Positions 29,101 through 35,636 of a stretch of DNA of 64,000 nt are shown in pieces; position 1 is the first letter of the stretch, and each line of letters opens with the position of its first letter. This DNA comes from Sycon ciliatum (Eukaryota; Porifera; Calcarea; Leucosolenida; Sycettidae). Both the position numbers and the translations under genes were made by a program. The stretch is taken from assembly GCF_964019385.1 (NCBI RefSeq), contig NC_088655.1, positions 4,678,264 through 4,742,263 of the forward strand. Reading direction: 5' to 3'. The notes below the pieces were generated by a model. That model saw only the letters and a program-made list of their open reading frames with translations. It was not told the DNA's origin and ran no database searches.

Positions 29101-32100
29101 GATCCGTTGTACATGACCGGTATGACCGCCTATGTTTCGTTGATGCAAATAAAAATGTGCAAAAAATATTCAGCATGCGATTTCAAGCATTTTGACATAC
29201 ATATCAGTGCATGGGGCTGAATTTGGATAATTAGAAGTTCTGGATAATTCGAAGTAAGTGCCTGGCAATTTGAGGTTCGAATTAAAGGGAGTCTACCTGT
29301 ATCGCTTTTTGAAGTTTCTCACAGTGCTCTCCACTAAAGGATGGTCCAGCGCCTTCGAAAACTTTTCACAGGCCGCTTTATTGCTGTGCTACGCTGCATA
29401 TCGACTAAGGCTGCGTTTACACGACAACGATTGAAAACGATTTGCGTTTACACGACAACAAAGTAGGACCTAAACGGAACGAAATCGTTGTGTTTACTAC
29501 TATCGTTTACACGACAACGCCCGAAAACGATACCTAAACGGAACGAAATGGAAACGCACTTCAAAGTGTTTTGAAACGTTTTCAAAACGTTTTCGTTCTC
29601 GTGTAAACGGTGAAAACAGTGAAAACGATTGGAAACGGAGCGCGGTCATGGAAACCATTCCGCGCGGGACTATATTTCGCGGGAAATACCTGACCTTTGC
29701 GACCACCAGCGCGTACCAACTCCAACTAACGTGTTACTTCCCGCCCTTGCGCCAAGCCAGCACGTACTAACTCCAGCCTGCTCGCCCGTTTTCCGTTTTC
29801 GTGTGAACGGTTCAAAACGATTTGCCGTTCTCGTGTAAACGGTTTGAAAACGATTCGAGGCCAGCCCGTTTTCGTTCCATTTCGTTCCGTTTCGTTTTTC
29901 GTCTCCGTGTAAACGCAGCCTAATTTGAGCTCCTTTATCGTCGTCATAGTTGAAATAGGTTTTCCTCTTTCTCGACTACAGTTCAGCGACGACAGTTGTA
30001 TTCTTGTATTTTATTATATTTAAGGATTTCCCAAAGGCTTTGGGCCTGTCGAGGGGATCTCCTGGAAGAAGAATGAAATGACACCTTTATGTAGAGGGAG
30101 CAGTTAATTGAGGATAGGCTAAGGAAATAGATCGAGGTATACAAAATCTGGTAATTAAGGAGTTGGGATGTGACTACTTCCTTGTTCGCCGCCGTTTCAC
30201 CTCGCTATTCAACCATCATTTCCAGAGCAGGATCGGGCAGAATTGGGTCCACATCTTCCACGACAATTTTAGCAGCAGGCTTTTCAACCAGGATACCAGC
30301 AACATTGTCACAAAAACTATTCTACGCAGACTGATACACACTAAGGAATAACACGCTCAGTGGCTTCGAAAGCTGGGCAGTTTTGATCTCTCCTTGTTTA
30401 CACAACAAAACAAAACAGTTTCCTCCTCGATCGCGGATCAGTACAGGTCATGCACTCAAGACCTCTTGAACGATGTAGTACAGTACAGTACGCCGTGCTC
30501 AGTTGTACAGGCACTGTGGCCGTTCCAACATTTGTGCATCGACTCGATGACGTTGATCTAGGATTGTGTAGTACACATATTCGATGATCTCGGAAAAGCA
30601 ATTCGAGCACCCTAACTTTAGCGATTTTGATTGATTCCCTAAATTCGCTAAGGTTTATGTGTCGCAAAAATAGGGGGTTCACAGTAGTTGTAGAAAGTCA
30701 GTACCGTCAGTCAGTGTCGTGCAATGTCATCGCATGAGCTGATTGTTAAGCAACTGGTGGTGTTTGTGGACATTTTAGCGTAACTTGTAGTTTCTTGGTC
30801 CTTTTTGTCTTTTCTATAAAATGTATCCTTGGCTCTCCCTCCGAGTCGATTAGTTGATGGTTAAGGAATTATCAATCCACATTCAGACAAGGAGACGAAA
30901 GAATTACATTTGGATTACGATTTATCACAAGACGACTACAGATGCACAACTGGACATGACGAACTGAAACCGAAGACTGCTTTTCATACCACGGCACCAC
31001 TGGCCTGCACCAACACCACGTTATTGTTGTTGTTGTATACTTTATTTATAGTGGAAATCAAAACAGGCAAAATGCCTAATAACATTGGACCCACTGTGAA
31101 TAAAAAGTTAAAGGATATTGTGGAAAAGTAGATATAAGAGAAAAAGAGAAAGGAAAGAAAAACGGAAGGTTGGTTGCAACGAACAGATATCAATCCAGTG
31201 AGCATTGGAAAACCTATGTCGTTGCAAGGCTTGAGATTTGAAATCCAAATACCTATTTGAACATTTTGCTGCTGGTGGCAATCTATTCCACATAATGGCT
31301 CCAGCGTGCATTAGGCGCTTAGCAGAACGAGCAGTGCTAGCAGGTGGGACCACAAGCAAGTTGCTTTGGCCTCCTTGAGTTCAAATACGTATTTGGATTT
31401 CAAATCTCAAGCCTTGCAGTATATATTATCAGCGACATAGGTTTTCCAACGCTCACGTACACATGACGTACACAAAATAATGTACCACGACAGATATACA
31501 GTGAAACCTGTCTAAGGCGACCCCTCAAGGGACGAGAAAAAGTGGTCGCTGTGGCCAGGTGGTCTTCTTATCCAGGTTCAGTGGGTCACGTGACCATATC
31601 CACATGTGACACATCATTTTGATCAGTGTATCACAGTGCACACACCTACGGCTACTCTAGTACGACTCATGTGCCTGGGGTGACTGGGATCCTCAGACCT
31701 GTTGTGCATGCACCGGGCCATGTACATGTACATCTACACTTCCTGCACTGATGTGCAGATCTACCATGCATGGTGCACCAAGCAATACGTACATTTACAT
31801 GTACTAGCACTGTGCAACGCGGTCGCGGGTGGGTGGTCGCCGGTCGCGTTGAGCGAGTGGTCGCCTTATCCGAGCTGTTTCGAATGTGAATGCGTCCGTG
31901 ACAAGGAAAAGTGGTCGCCATGGTCGAGTTGTCGCCATATCCGAGTGGTCGCCATTACAGGTTTTACTGTAGAATATTTGGCCGTCAGGAATGGAAGCGT
32001 CATGTTCAGTTCTTATTTATGGAATGAAAATCTCCGTCAAAACAGCTTCAGGCATCCAATGGTGTCAGGAAGGGAGTCCAACATGGATGCAATGCCAAAG

Positions 32101-35100
32101 TCTCCGATAATTGTAAATGTTTGCCATGGCAATTGGTAGTTGCTGCCATAACAACACATGTACACTCATACCTCGCTTATCCGGGCGGTCCGGGACCGGG
32201 CACTAACTACGAAATATCCTTAACTCCGCATCATACACAATTTATGTGGAAAGACCATAAATATACTAGTAGCACATGATGTCACTATTTCCACGAAAGG
32301 TATTTGTATTTTGTATTTTCGTATTTTATTATACAGGTAGACTTCCTTTAACCCTTTAAGAGCCGCCCCATACTTGAATGCGTCGTAAACGACGCATTCA
32401 AATGCAAAACTTCAAAAGATCGTAACTCAGTCCAATCTCGCTCAAATTCAGTGATCGAAATATCCAGGGCAAAGAGAAAACTCTCACCTGTCGGGAGAAA
32501 CAATCCGCGAAGCGCTGCGAGCAACGGTTCCTGAAATAAATCACTCGTAAGTTGAGCCGCGATCGGGGCAATTTCAAAAGCGCGCAGTGCGACTTTAGTA
32601 TTGAGAACGTTGAGACTTTTCGGCACGCTAGTTTACTCGAATTTGCACGGGTTTCACTGTTGATATTGTCAAGAGTACACAGCGAAAAAATTAGAACTCC
32701 ACGATCGAGTAAAATGAAATATCTGGAGCGGGACGCAATTGGACGCATTTGGGGCATTTTTCGTACTGTCGCTGCGATCTAGCGCTGGATAGACGGTGTG
32801 CTGCCTATCATGATCGACGTCATTCTCTTCCTCTTGCGGAGACCTTTCCAGGAAGCCCTAGATTGTGAGGATTGAGTAAGTAGAACTGAAGCTATGGACC
32901 AAGGAACACGAAAAAATGCAGAGTTTTGAAATTTTCCTGTGGCTCTTAAAGGGTTAACCCTTTGCGTGCTGAGTACGAGTTAACTCGCACTTTATGCATG
33001 ACCTGATCCACTACGTACGAGTTAACTCGCAAAAAGTTCGCGGGCTGTATCGCAGTGCATAGACCAGTACACAAACTTTCGTAACTTCGTCAAACATAAA
33101 CGCATCGCGACAATCAATACACCGTTGGAAAGATCTTCACCTCATCTCTCCGGGGATATAAAGTTCTTCGCGATAGGATAAGAATTCATTGAGCGGCGAC
33201 AAGATGGACACGGAAATCACGGCCCAGAGTGAACGCGCGCTGTATCGCAGTGCATAGACCAGTGTACAAACTTTCGTAACTTCGTCAAACATAAACGCAT
33301 CGCGACAATCAATACACCGTTGGAAAGCTCTTCACCTCATCTTTCCGGGGGTATAAAGTTCTTCGCGATAGGATAAGAATTCATTGAGCGGCGACAAGAT
33401 GAACACGGAAATCACGGCCCAGAGTGAACGCGCGCTGTATCGCAGTGCATAGACCAGTGTACAAACTTTCGTAACTTCGTCAAACATAAACGCATCGCGA
33501 CAATCAATACACCGTTGGAAAGATCTTCACCTCATCCTTCCGGGGGTATAAAGTTCTTCGCGATAGGATAAGAATTCATTGAGCGGCGACAAGATGAACA
33601 CGGAAATCACGGCCCCGAGTGAACGCGAATTTTTTTGTTCATAACTTCTTTTTGTTGCAGAGCGTGCCAGGGGATTTCCCTTTTGGCACGGCGCATGCGT
33701 GATGGACATCAAATGAAGCGCTTGGATCTGAGCTTTGCAGCGCAGTTTGAATTGTGAAAATCTGTTGAATTTGGGCAAGAAGCCGAACAAGAATGTGAAA
33801 TTGAGTTGTTGTGCCGTTCCGAGGCACGGTGGAGTAATTCGGAGAGGACCTGGATGTGGCCCTGATGTGTCTATGGAGCTGAGAGCTGCCAGGATGGATT
33901 CGCTTGGTCCTGATCTTTCCAACGAGCCCAGGACGATGAAAATCCATCAAGGTTGAGTAAAATCAGAATAAATTTCGTTCGGAGCTGTGAGTGCATACTC
34001 CACCAAGAGAGTCAGTGCGCTGTACGGCCAGTGGATTGGAGAAAAGGGGCTCAGCATGCAAAGGGTTAATTCGAACCTCAAATTGCCAGGCCCTAACTTC
34101 TAATTATCCAAATGCAGCCCCATGCATGCACTGATATGTATGTCAAAACGCTTGAAACCGCACGCTGAATATTTTTTGCACATTTTTATTTGCATCAACG
34201 AAACATATACTTGTTAGGTGGTCGTACTGGTCGTGCACAACGGATCATCAAAACATGTACAACGTTAACGGATCATCAAAACACTGGATCGACACAAAAT
34301 CATTTTGACATCTTCATCTTCTAGTGAAGAAGTTGTCAGTCACTGCAGCTTTCCTGAAACAATTTCAACGGAAAAGAACTGCGCTGCCTAATCCGTGTCA
34401 TGAAAGGCCGTCGGACAACAGCACGTCGTTCTGAAGAAAATGGAAGTGAAGTATAGGCATAGACAATGTTTACGACAATAGTGTTGTTGTGCGCCAACAT
34501 CTCCGCGTATGAACTGGCGCGGCAAGAAAGGCCATCGAGATCCGCGAAGAGAGTCAGCCACCTGGAAGAAGTCGTCTTCAATCAAACCTTTGCAATTTGC
34601 CTCGCACTGGCTTAAAATAAATTTCGAGAGAAGGTGGGTTTCTTGAACGCTATAGTCCATCCTACAGCGGACCATCGATCGATTTTTGAGCTACTCTTGG
34701 GTAGAGAAGGAGAAAAGAATGAACTTCGAATTACAAGGATAGCAACTCAATCTCACTTCGAAATAAGCGTTCAAAGGACATAGCCAATGTACTGTAAACA
34801 GCTCTTCTGTACGAAGACTGGATTCGAATTATCCAACCGGCGCACTTTTCGTACTTCAAATTATGCATTCGATTTTGACTTAAAGTGACTTGCAGAAGAT
34901 CGGTACGACGAAAAAGTTCGAATTACACGGAATGTTCGAATTATACCGTATTCGAATTAGAGGGAGTCTACCTGTATTTAAGGATTTCCTAAAGGATTTG
35001 GGCCTGTGACAAAAGAGTAGTAATATTTCCACTAAAACTCGCCCAAAGGGTGCCCGGTAGACCGAAGTGCCCGTAACTTCAGTGTCGGGATAACCGGGGT

Positions 35101-35241
35101 ATGTTATGAGTGTACATGAAAAGTAGACAGGTGGTTGGTGATTGTTGAGAGGAGGCAGTTAATACATGCCACTAGTCAGTATGTATACTTACTGGCAATA
35201 ACTTGAACACTTGTTGTAGAAAGCATCAGCGGTAGCACCAT
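2431..35241 (-). CDS. Modular C-type lectin-like/EGF secreted or surface protein gene (exon set)
   Basis: Six minus-strand exons are proposed as one gene, in order: signal peptide (35193-35241), CTLD (27665-27952), EGF (23154-23285), CTLD (15012-15344), CTLD (12449-12769) and CTLD (2431-2846). The signal exon ends in phase 1, and every following junction that can be placed begins and ends in phase 1, so all joins keep frame. This is the pattern known for shuffled extracellular modules. The protein should pass through the secretory pathway and bind carbohydrate or protein ligands outside the cell. The canonical Ca/sugar triads (EPN, QPD, WND) are not evident, so sugar binding is unproven. No transmembrane segment was found. 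That all six exons belong to a single transcript is inference; two adjacent paralogues are possible. Introns are 2-10 kb and full of transposons. Confidence 0.65.
2847..5891. other. 3-kb stretch without a supported gene
   Basis: Intron or intergenic DNA. Open frames of 60-140 codons (for example plus strand 3990-4181 and 4485-4901) have no recognised domain and no convincing splice context. Around 5325-5565 repeated AACCGGTT/ACCGGTTGAAA blocks lie between TTCTAGAACC and GTCCTAGAA ends, suggesting a decayed MITE. I recognise nothing else. Confidence 0.45.
5892..7056 (+). pseudogene. LINE ORF1 (coiled-coil nucleic-acid chaperone), broken
   Basis: The first segment (5892-6173) ends in a stop. 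Translation resumes just after it, shifts frame near 6210, and then stays open for 281 codons to 7056. The open part starts with a heptad-rich coiled coil (about residues 1-100, rich in L, E, K and R), followed by a region resembling the RRM/C-terminal half of L1-type ORF1 proteins. ORF1 proteins trimerise and coat LINE RNA. The endonuclease of the same LINE follows immediately, supporting the assignment. The stop and frameshift mean this copy makes no functional protein. Confidence 0.65.
7057..8960 (+). pseudogene. LINE ORF2 endonuclease half, interrupted by a MITE
   Basis: Translation gives an apurinic-type endonuclease: LRVGQFNCQS, then VIFLSET (stop in the next codon), GGGVAIYVRS, FHAFYRPPHS and LLLFGDFN. 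At 7538 the domain is cut by an inserted element. It resumes at 8312 with NYLVGS, the region around CYLPTGRFSASLLDLIITN, and LSDHCPVIC. The pre-RT linker continues to about 8960 (VVRSLKHSKADYFNQL). Multiple frameshifts are present. The order EN then linker is correct, but the RT that should follow lies inverted at 8961-9820. Confidence 0.8.
7539..8311. mobile_element. MITE inserted in the LINE endonuclease
   Basis: The ends are inverted repeats of about 35 bp: TACTTGGTTCGCGTCAGC at the left, with ...CGGACCAAGTA at the right complementary to TACTTGGTCCGCATCAGC. AATT stands on both sides (7534-7537 and 8312-8315) as a possible 4-bp target duplication, with one extra G on the left. Removing the block rejoins the endonuclease reading, which proves insertion after the LINE. 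No transposase is recognisable inside. Confidence 0.8.
8961..9820 (-). mobile_element. LINE reverse transcriptase block, inverted relative to its 5' half
   Basis: Read from 9811 downward, the minus strand gives the RT N-terminal region (FDLPRITEEEVFRKLRTLPA, then the palm start with SYRPI, LDFAKAFDKVPH, PQGSHLDPILFLLYINSL). It stops at the catalytic-box region near 8961. It meets the plus-strand 5' half tail to tail. The residues missing between the two halves are few, which suggests one element with an internal inversion rather than two insertions. The 3' third of the RT ORF is absent. Confidence 0.8.
9821..11012. other. Intronic sequence with repeat ends
   Basis: No exon is seen. 10240-10600 carries a pogo-like end at the right (complement starts CAGTCGGCCTACCCTT) and several CGTTATA motifs, probably a decayed DNA element. 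10760-10900 (ACCTTCCAAGCTGGAAGG and following) is a diverged relative of the foldback element at 12847-13344. Confidence 0.5.
11013..12130 (+). mobile_element. 1.1-kb repeat element, copy 1
   Basis: It begins GTTATCACATGG and ends CCATGCGATAAC, giving short imperfect terminal inverted repeats. Just inside the right end is a long palindrome centred near 12060 (GGGGCAATAATATGCCATAA blocks in both directions). The copy at 19233-20327 is the same element on the opposite strand with high identity throughout, and 21905-22300 is a third partial copy. There is no transposase. A short frame starting MEFFLEMDIPAMDM is conserved between copies but stops after about 34 codons. Confidence 0.75.
12449..12769 (-). 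CDS. C-type lectin-like domain exon
   Basis: The acceptor ...atgttcgcag and donor GTAAGTTGAG flank a 321-bp exon with phase 1 at both ends. It encodes VWYRNEDN, KCMPNTYFIESTWW, SAYNETAGQCKKNLGHTLPS, NVWTEGERAV and a closing SIVCEG. These match the layout of a CTLD: the helix-cysteine block, a WTEG loop, and the terminal V/I-C-E. The Ca-binding triad is not recognisable, so this is probably a non-canonical lectin-like fold. Confidence 0.75.
12847..13344. mobile_element. Foldback element with two 208-bp arms
   Basis: The left arm 12847-13054 and right arm 13137-13344 are inverted copies with only a few mismatches, separated by an 82-bp loop. The element starts TAGAAGAGAAAAGG and ends with its complement. 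A 15-base string (agataatatcattat) occurs just outside both sides but is offset about 30 bp on the left. A short derivative is at 51060-51146 and a diverged piece near 10760-10900. It lies in the intron upstream of the 12.6-kb lectin exon. Confidence 0.85.
13517..13563. repeat. (CA)n microsatellite
   Basis: About 46 bases of CA dinucleotide with one interruption (CAAACA). Not associated with an exon. Confidence 0.95.
13807..14110 (+). pseudogene. LINE endonuclease fragment (RTE/CR1-like)
   Basis: The plus frame reads INVYAPASSR, then ELDKFYDALLQAYDTV, YITGDFNAKAGT, IGSHGRGKRNKAFQLLLD and NTSFQHPARH. These are the central apurinic-type endonuclease motifs (V-Y-A-P, G-D-F-N-A, TxFQHP). Both ends are truncated and no RT follows. 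Confidence 0.85.
14228..14354. repeat. Compound trinucleotide microsatellite (CTG)n/(CTA)n
   Basis: About ten CTG units followed by about 27 CTA units with one ACA interruption. Poly-serine and poly-valine frames here are artefacts of the repeat. Confidence 0.95.
14355..15011. other. Intron, no feature
   Basis: AT-rich tract to about 14780, then unremarkable sequence. A short (CA)n run at about 14975-14991 sits about 20 bases from the splice donor of the next exon. Confidence 0.5.
15012..15344 (-). CDS. C-type lectin-like domain exon
   Basis: The acceptor (tctctacattgcag) and donor GTAAGTATAG bound a 333-bp exon, phase 1 to phase 1. It opens WTTIGDFGIAVKVFPVNL, continues HTYNEAVHRCDTLSGGSRV (CTLD first helix and cysteine), a SYWVRYNGIGQECFD segment and a closing QAMCSRPA. 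It lacks an obvious sugar-binding triad. Family assignment rests on the helix-cysteine pattern and on the neighbouring modules. Confidence 0.7.
15345..18000. other. Intron of 7.8 kb, proximal part
   Basis: A single TACCGTATTA-type repeat end occurs near 15382. A 33-bp inverted repeat (core ACAAAAACTTCGTGAC) occurs at about 17063-17097 and again inverted at about 17997-18031, possibly the ends of a 970-bp element. Open frames of up to 130 codons match nothing I recognise. Confidence 0.4.
18032..19232. other. Intron, no supported feature
   Basis: No exon, repeat end or RNA gene recognised. A minus-strand frame crossing 18001-18115 contains cysteines and could be a decayed lectin-type piece, but its splice sites and frame do not fit the phase-1 gene. 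Confidence 0.4.
19233..20327 (-). mobile_element. 1.1-kb repeat element, copy 2 (inverted)
   Basis: This is an inverted copy of 11013-12130, aligned over the full length, including the internal palindrome (now near 19280) and the GGAGTACGGGCAACAATC terminal block. Small indels separate the copies. Together they form a 1.1-kb inverted repeat about 7.1 kb apart. Confidence 0.75.
20379..20749. mobile_element. hAT-like MITE with 8-bp target duplication
   Basis: CAGTGAAA stands directly before (20371-20378) and after (20750-20757) the element. The ends are TGGGGGTGAACC and TTTCACCCCTA, a short inverted repeat of hAT style. The interior is rich in ACTCGAATACTCG-type motifs and has no transposase. 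Confidence 0.8.
20758..21904. other. Intron, no supported feature
   Basis: No exon or repeat boundary recognised on either strand. Confidence 0.45.
21905..22300 (-). mobile_element. Partial diverged copy of the 1.1-kb element
   Basis: Shares the conserved blocks GGAGTTCTTTTTGGAGATGG, CCGTCGGTAAGCTTGTG, a GATCACAAACAATT block and AATGAAAAATACAGCT with 11013-12130. The termini are missing and identity is lower. Orientation along the window matches copy 1; the strand shown is uncertain. Confidence 0.6.
22789..22893. repeat. (CA)n-(CT)n microsatellite
   Basis: A short (CA)n tract followed by about 90 bases of CT repeat with a few TC interruptions. Confidence 0.95.
23050..23140. repeat. (CA)n microsatellite next to the EGF exon donor
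   Basis: A CA/CG-rich tract that ends 13 bases from the splice donor of the EGF exon, so the intron RNA begins with a long UG repeat. Confidence 0.95.
23154..23285 (-). CDS. Calcium-binding EGF-like domain exon
   Basis: The acceptor (atattttttacag) and donor GTGGGTATTT bound a 132-bp exon, phase 1 at both ends. It encodes one EGF module with six cysteines: EEYDECEYGFHDCGKNPC, then NTEGSYRCDC and ending ARCD. The D-E-C start, the Asn and the GSYRC block match the calcium-binding EGF consensus, except that the exact N-terminal D-x-D/N-E is replaced by E-E-Y-D-E. The exon pairs well with the lectin-like modules of the same strand. Confidence 0.85.
23566..23826 (-). mobile_element. tRNA-derived SINE-like repeat, copy 1
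   Basis: The minus strand carries a perfect pol III B box, GGGTTCGAATCCCAGG, with a tRNA-like anticodon-arm segment (GATGTAGGGCGATTGTGC) before it. The A box is weak. The block repeats at 23855-24107 at about 85-90 per cent identity in the same orientation. Confidence 0.6.
23855..24107 (-). mobile_element. tRNA-derived SINE-like repeat, copy 2
   Basis: Tandem partner of 23566-23826 with the same B box and the same 3' segment (GATCTTGCATTTGAAAGCCC on plus). The spacing of about 289 bp suggests a duplication or two insertions in tandem. Confidence 0.6.
24201..24589. mobile_element. Foldback element with about 130-bp arms
   Basis: The left arm (about 24201-24330) and right arm (about 24450-24589) are inverted copies containing ACATATGTGCAAGTCGG and ATTCCAAAGCCCGCGC. 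TTAAGAGA stands at both outer ends. Part of the arm end (ACATATGTTCTGGTTT) is also repeated just outside at 24171-24200, so an older copy may be nested. No coding capacity. Confidence 0.75.
24590..25596. mobile_element. TTAA-flanked piggyBac-like MITE, 1007 bp
   Basis: TTAA stands at both sides (24586-24589 and 25597-25600). The termini are CCCTTTACCGGTCTA and the complement of TAGACCGGCAAAGGG. A perfect 20-bp palindrome (ACCGATACTATAGTATCGGT) lies at 24615-24634, near the left end only. The TTAA duplication and CCC start are diagnostic of the piggyBac superfamily. No transposase is present. Confidence 0.85.
25601..26762. mobile_element. Left end of another TTAA element, disrupted
   Basis: The TTAA shared with the previous element is followed by ACTCTTTAGCGTGAGC and then a spaced inverted motif (GTCGTACTAG ... 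CTAGTACGAC, 25616-25657), the same plan as its neighbours. The interior at 25750-25870 resembles 32400-32520 of another TTAA element (AGAGAAAACTCTC block). The right end is not found. A Penelope-type fragment sits inside. Confidence 0.5.
25958..26222 (-). pseudogene. Penelope-like element GIY-YIG endonuclease fragment
   Basis: The minus strand gives SECRQCGSRYVGRMLQHLSE and QYVPLSLL. This is the C-x2-C...YVG core of the Penelope-type GIY-YIG endonuclease. It is related to the copy at 36300-36380 (FECRQCESRYVGRTF). It is truncated on both sides and contains no RT. Confidence 0.75.
26763..26950. mobile_element. pogo/Tigger-like MITE, 188 bp
   Basis: TA lies at both sides. The left end is CAGTCAGACCTCGCTTATCC and the right end is ...GCGAGGTCTGACTG. 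TTATCCGG motifs recur inside. This is typical of non-autonomous pogo/Tigger elements of the Tc1/mariner superfamily. Confidence 0.85.
26951..27664. other. Intron, with an 18-G run
   Basis: No exon. A homopolymer of 18 G at 27590-27607, followed by more G-rich sequence, lies 57 bases from the donor side of the next lectin exon. On the sense strand it is a C run. Confidence 0.6.
27665..27952 (-). CDS. First C-type lectin-like domain exon
   Basis: The acceptor ...gttgtgtttgcag and donor GTAAGATTTA bound a 288-bp exon, phase 1 at both ends. It joins in frame to the signal-peptide exon at 35193-35241. It encodes EECNGFLVEVHSDLLGYTAA, KEQCSSGSLFNPE, HYQYWTADPNKVLHF, SSWYDGV and closing LTACYG, a short CTLD-like layout. 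There are several N-glycosylation sequons (NSS, NVT). The sugar-binding triad is not evident. Confidence 0.7.
28143..28400. mobile_element. Left end of a TTAA element, interrupted by a pogo-like insertion
   Basis: TTAA (28139-28142) is followed by CCCTTTACCAGCCATAC and a 26-bp perfect palindrome at 28166-28191 (core GTCGAATTCGAC). It is cut at 28400 by the element 28401-29299. No matching right end was found downstream. Confidence 0.65.
28401..29299 (-). mobile_element. pogo-like non-autonomous element, copy A
   Basis: TA duplicates flank CAGGTAGACTCCCTCTAATT at the left and ...AGGGAGTCTACCTG at the right, with ATTCGAA motifs repeated near both ends. It has the same interior as copies at 32334-34974 and 37399-38494 but the opposite orientation. 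A conserved frame (MKGRRT..RRSEERKWSIGI) is shared by the copies; I do not recognise it as a transposase. Confidence 0.85.
29408..29921. mobile_element. hAT-like MITE with GGCTGCGTTTACACG termini
   Basis: Ends AGGCTGCGTTTACACG and CGTGTAAACGCAGCCT are inverted repeats. Many subterminal GTTTACACG/CGTGTAAAC and AACGAAA motifs occur. There is no clear 8-bp duplication and no transposase. Confidence 0.7.
29922..31020. other. Intron, no supported exon
   Basis: A segment around 30915-31020 (ACAAGACGACTACAGATG, ACTGCTTTTCATACCACGG) is repeated in diverged form at 52633-52735. Otherwise nothing is recognised. Confidence 0.5.
31030..31375 (-). pseudogene. LINE ORF2 C-terminal end and 3' tail
   Basis: The minus strand reads STARSAKRLMHAGAIMWNRL followed by PPAAK, the W-N-x-L-P end typical of LINE ORF2. 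A 3' UTR follows with an AT-rich tail near 31030. Related tails occur at 35430-35513 and 37255-37370 (GGACCCACTGTGAAT, ATATTGTGGAAA). Confidence 0.7.
31499..31969. mobile_element. pogo-like MITE (GGTCGCC family), copy 1
   Basis: TA flanks both ends. The termini are CAGTGAAACCTGTCTAAGGC and ...TACAGGTTTTACTG. Multiple GTGGTCGCC and TATCCGAG motifs occur inside. Near-identical to 50301-50814; 45537-45714 is a short relative. Confidence 0.9.
32352..32953. mobile_element. TTAA-flanked piggyBac-like MITE, 602 bp
   Basis: TTAA lies at 32348-32351 and 32954-32957. Ends are CCCTTTAAGAGCC and GGCTCTTAAAGGG. A 28-bp near-perfect palindrome (GCGTCGTAAACGACGC core) lies at 32374-32401, near the left end only. 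It shares its right TTAA with the next element. No transposase. Confidence 0.85.
32958..34065. mobile_element. TTAA-flanked piggyBac-like MITE, 1108 bp
   Basis: TTAA lies at both sides. Ends are CCCTTTGCGTGCTGAG and CTCAGCATGCAAAGGG. A 12-bp palindrome CGAGTTAACTCG occurs twice near the left end (32976-32987 and 33018-33029). The interior holds three tandem 195-bp units. No transposase. Confidence 0.85.
33046..33630. repeat. Three tandem 195-bp repeats inside the TTAA element
   Basis: TGTATCGCAGTGCATAGACC recurs at 33046, 33241 and 33436, exactly 195 bases apart. The units differ by only a few bases. Confidence 0.95.
35193..35241 (-). CDS. Signal-peptide exon of the lectin-like gene
   Basis: Start ATG at 35241 gives MVLPLMLSTTSVQVIA, a short hydrophobic leader with an A residue at the likely cleavage site. 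It is followed by donor GTAAGTATAC after one base of the next codon (phase 1), which fits the 27952 acceptor. The frame is open upstream to another Met at 35415, so the true start could be further 5'. Linking this exon to the lectin exons is inference from phase, strand and order. Confidence 0.55.
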
Positions 35242-35598
35242 TAGCACCACAGCAGGGTGCCAGTACGCCGACAACTGTACATCACAATAACACAGCGAAT
35301 GAAAACATCCTTGATGCTCCGTGCAAGGTTCTCGCCGAAGTTCAACCACCAAAGTGTATAGAGATACAGCGCACGGGTATGCAACTAGACAGCTGAAGGT
35401 GAGAGCACAACTCAAGAGGTTTGTTTGTTTGTTTATTTTATTTTACTTCACCAAGTGAACAGCCTGATAACATCGGACCCACTGTGAATTAAATTTTAAG
35501 GATATTGTGGAAACAGTTTCCTCTGAGACAAAAATGCGATAATACTCATAAAAAGGACACACTTCAGGCTCATTACAAACATCTTGAAAGTTTTTGTC

Positions 35599-35636
35599 TT
35601 CACAAGTATACTTTCAAGCCTTCTCATCAGGTGAAA
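35599..35636 (-). ncRNA. Hammerhead-ribozyme-like core, left arm
   Basis: The minus strand carries the same 38-base motif as 37161-37198: stem I TTTCAC, core CTGATGA, a short loop, GAAA, GTATAC, TT and closing GTGAA. Stem II and stem III would be only about 2 bp each, so activity is uncertain. Confidence 0.5.

Larger units (their letters stand above)
32334..34974 (+). mobile_element. pogo-like element, copy B, split by two TTAA elements
   Basis: TA-CAGGTAGACTTCC... opens at 32334, is interrupted at TTAA 32348, and resumes after 34065 as TTCGAACCTCAAATTGCCAG. It ends AGGGAGTCTACCTG-TA at 34974. Removing 32352-34069 restores a 900-bp element colinear with copies A and C. Confidence 0.85.
32163..35112. 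mobile_element. Outer Tigger-like element hosting a nest of insertions
   Basis: TA precedes CACTCATACCTCGCTTATCC at the left (32163), and GGTATGTTATGAGTG followed by TA closes it at the right (35112). The inverted repeat is imperfect. Its own sequence is only about 170 bp at the left and 140 bp at the right; the middle is a later insertion (32334-34974). A right-end relic of the same family is near 39105-39160. Confidence 0.6.
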
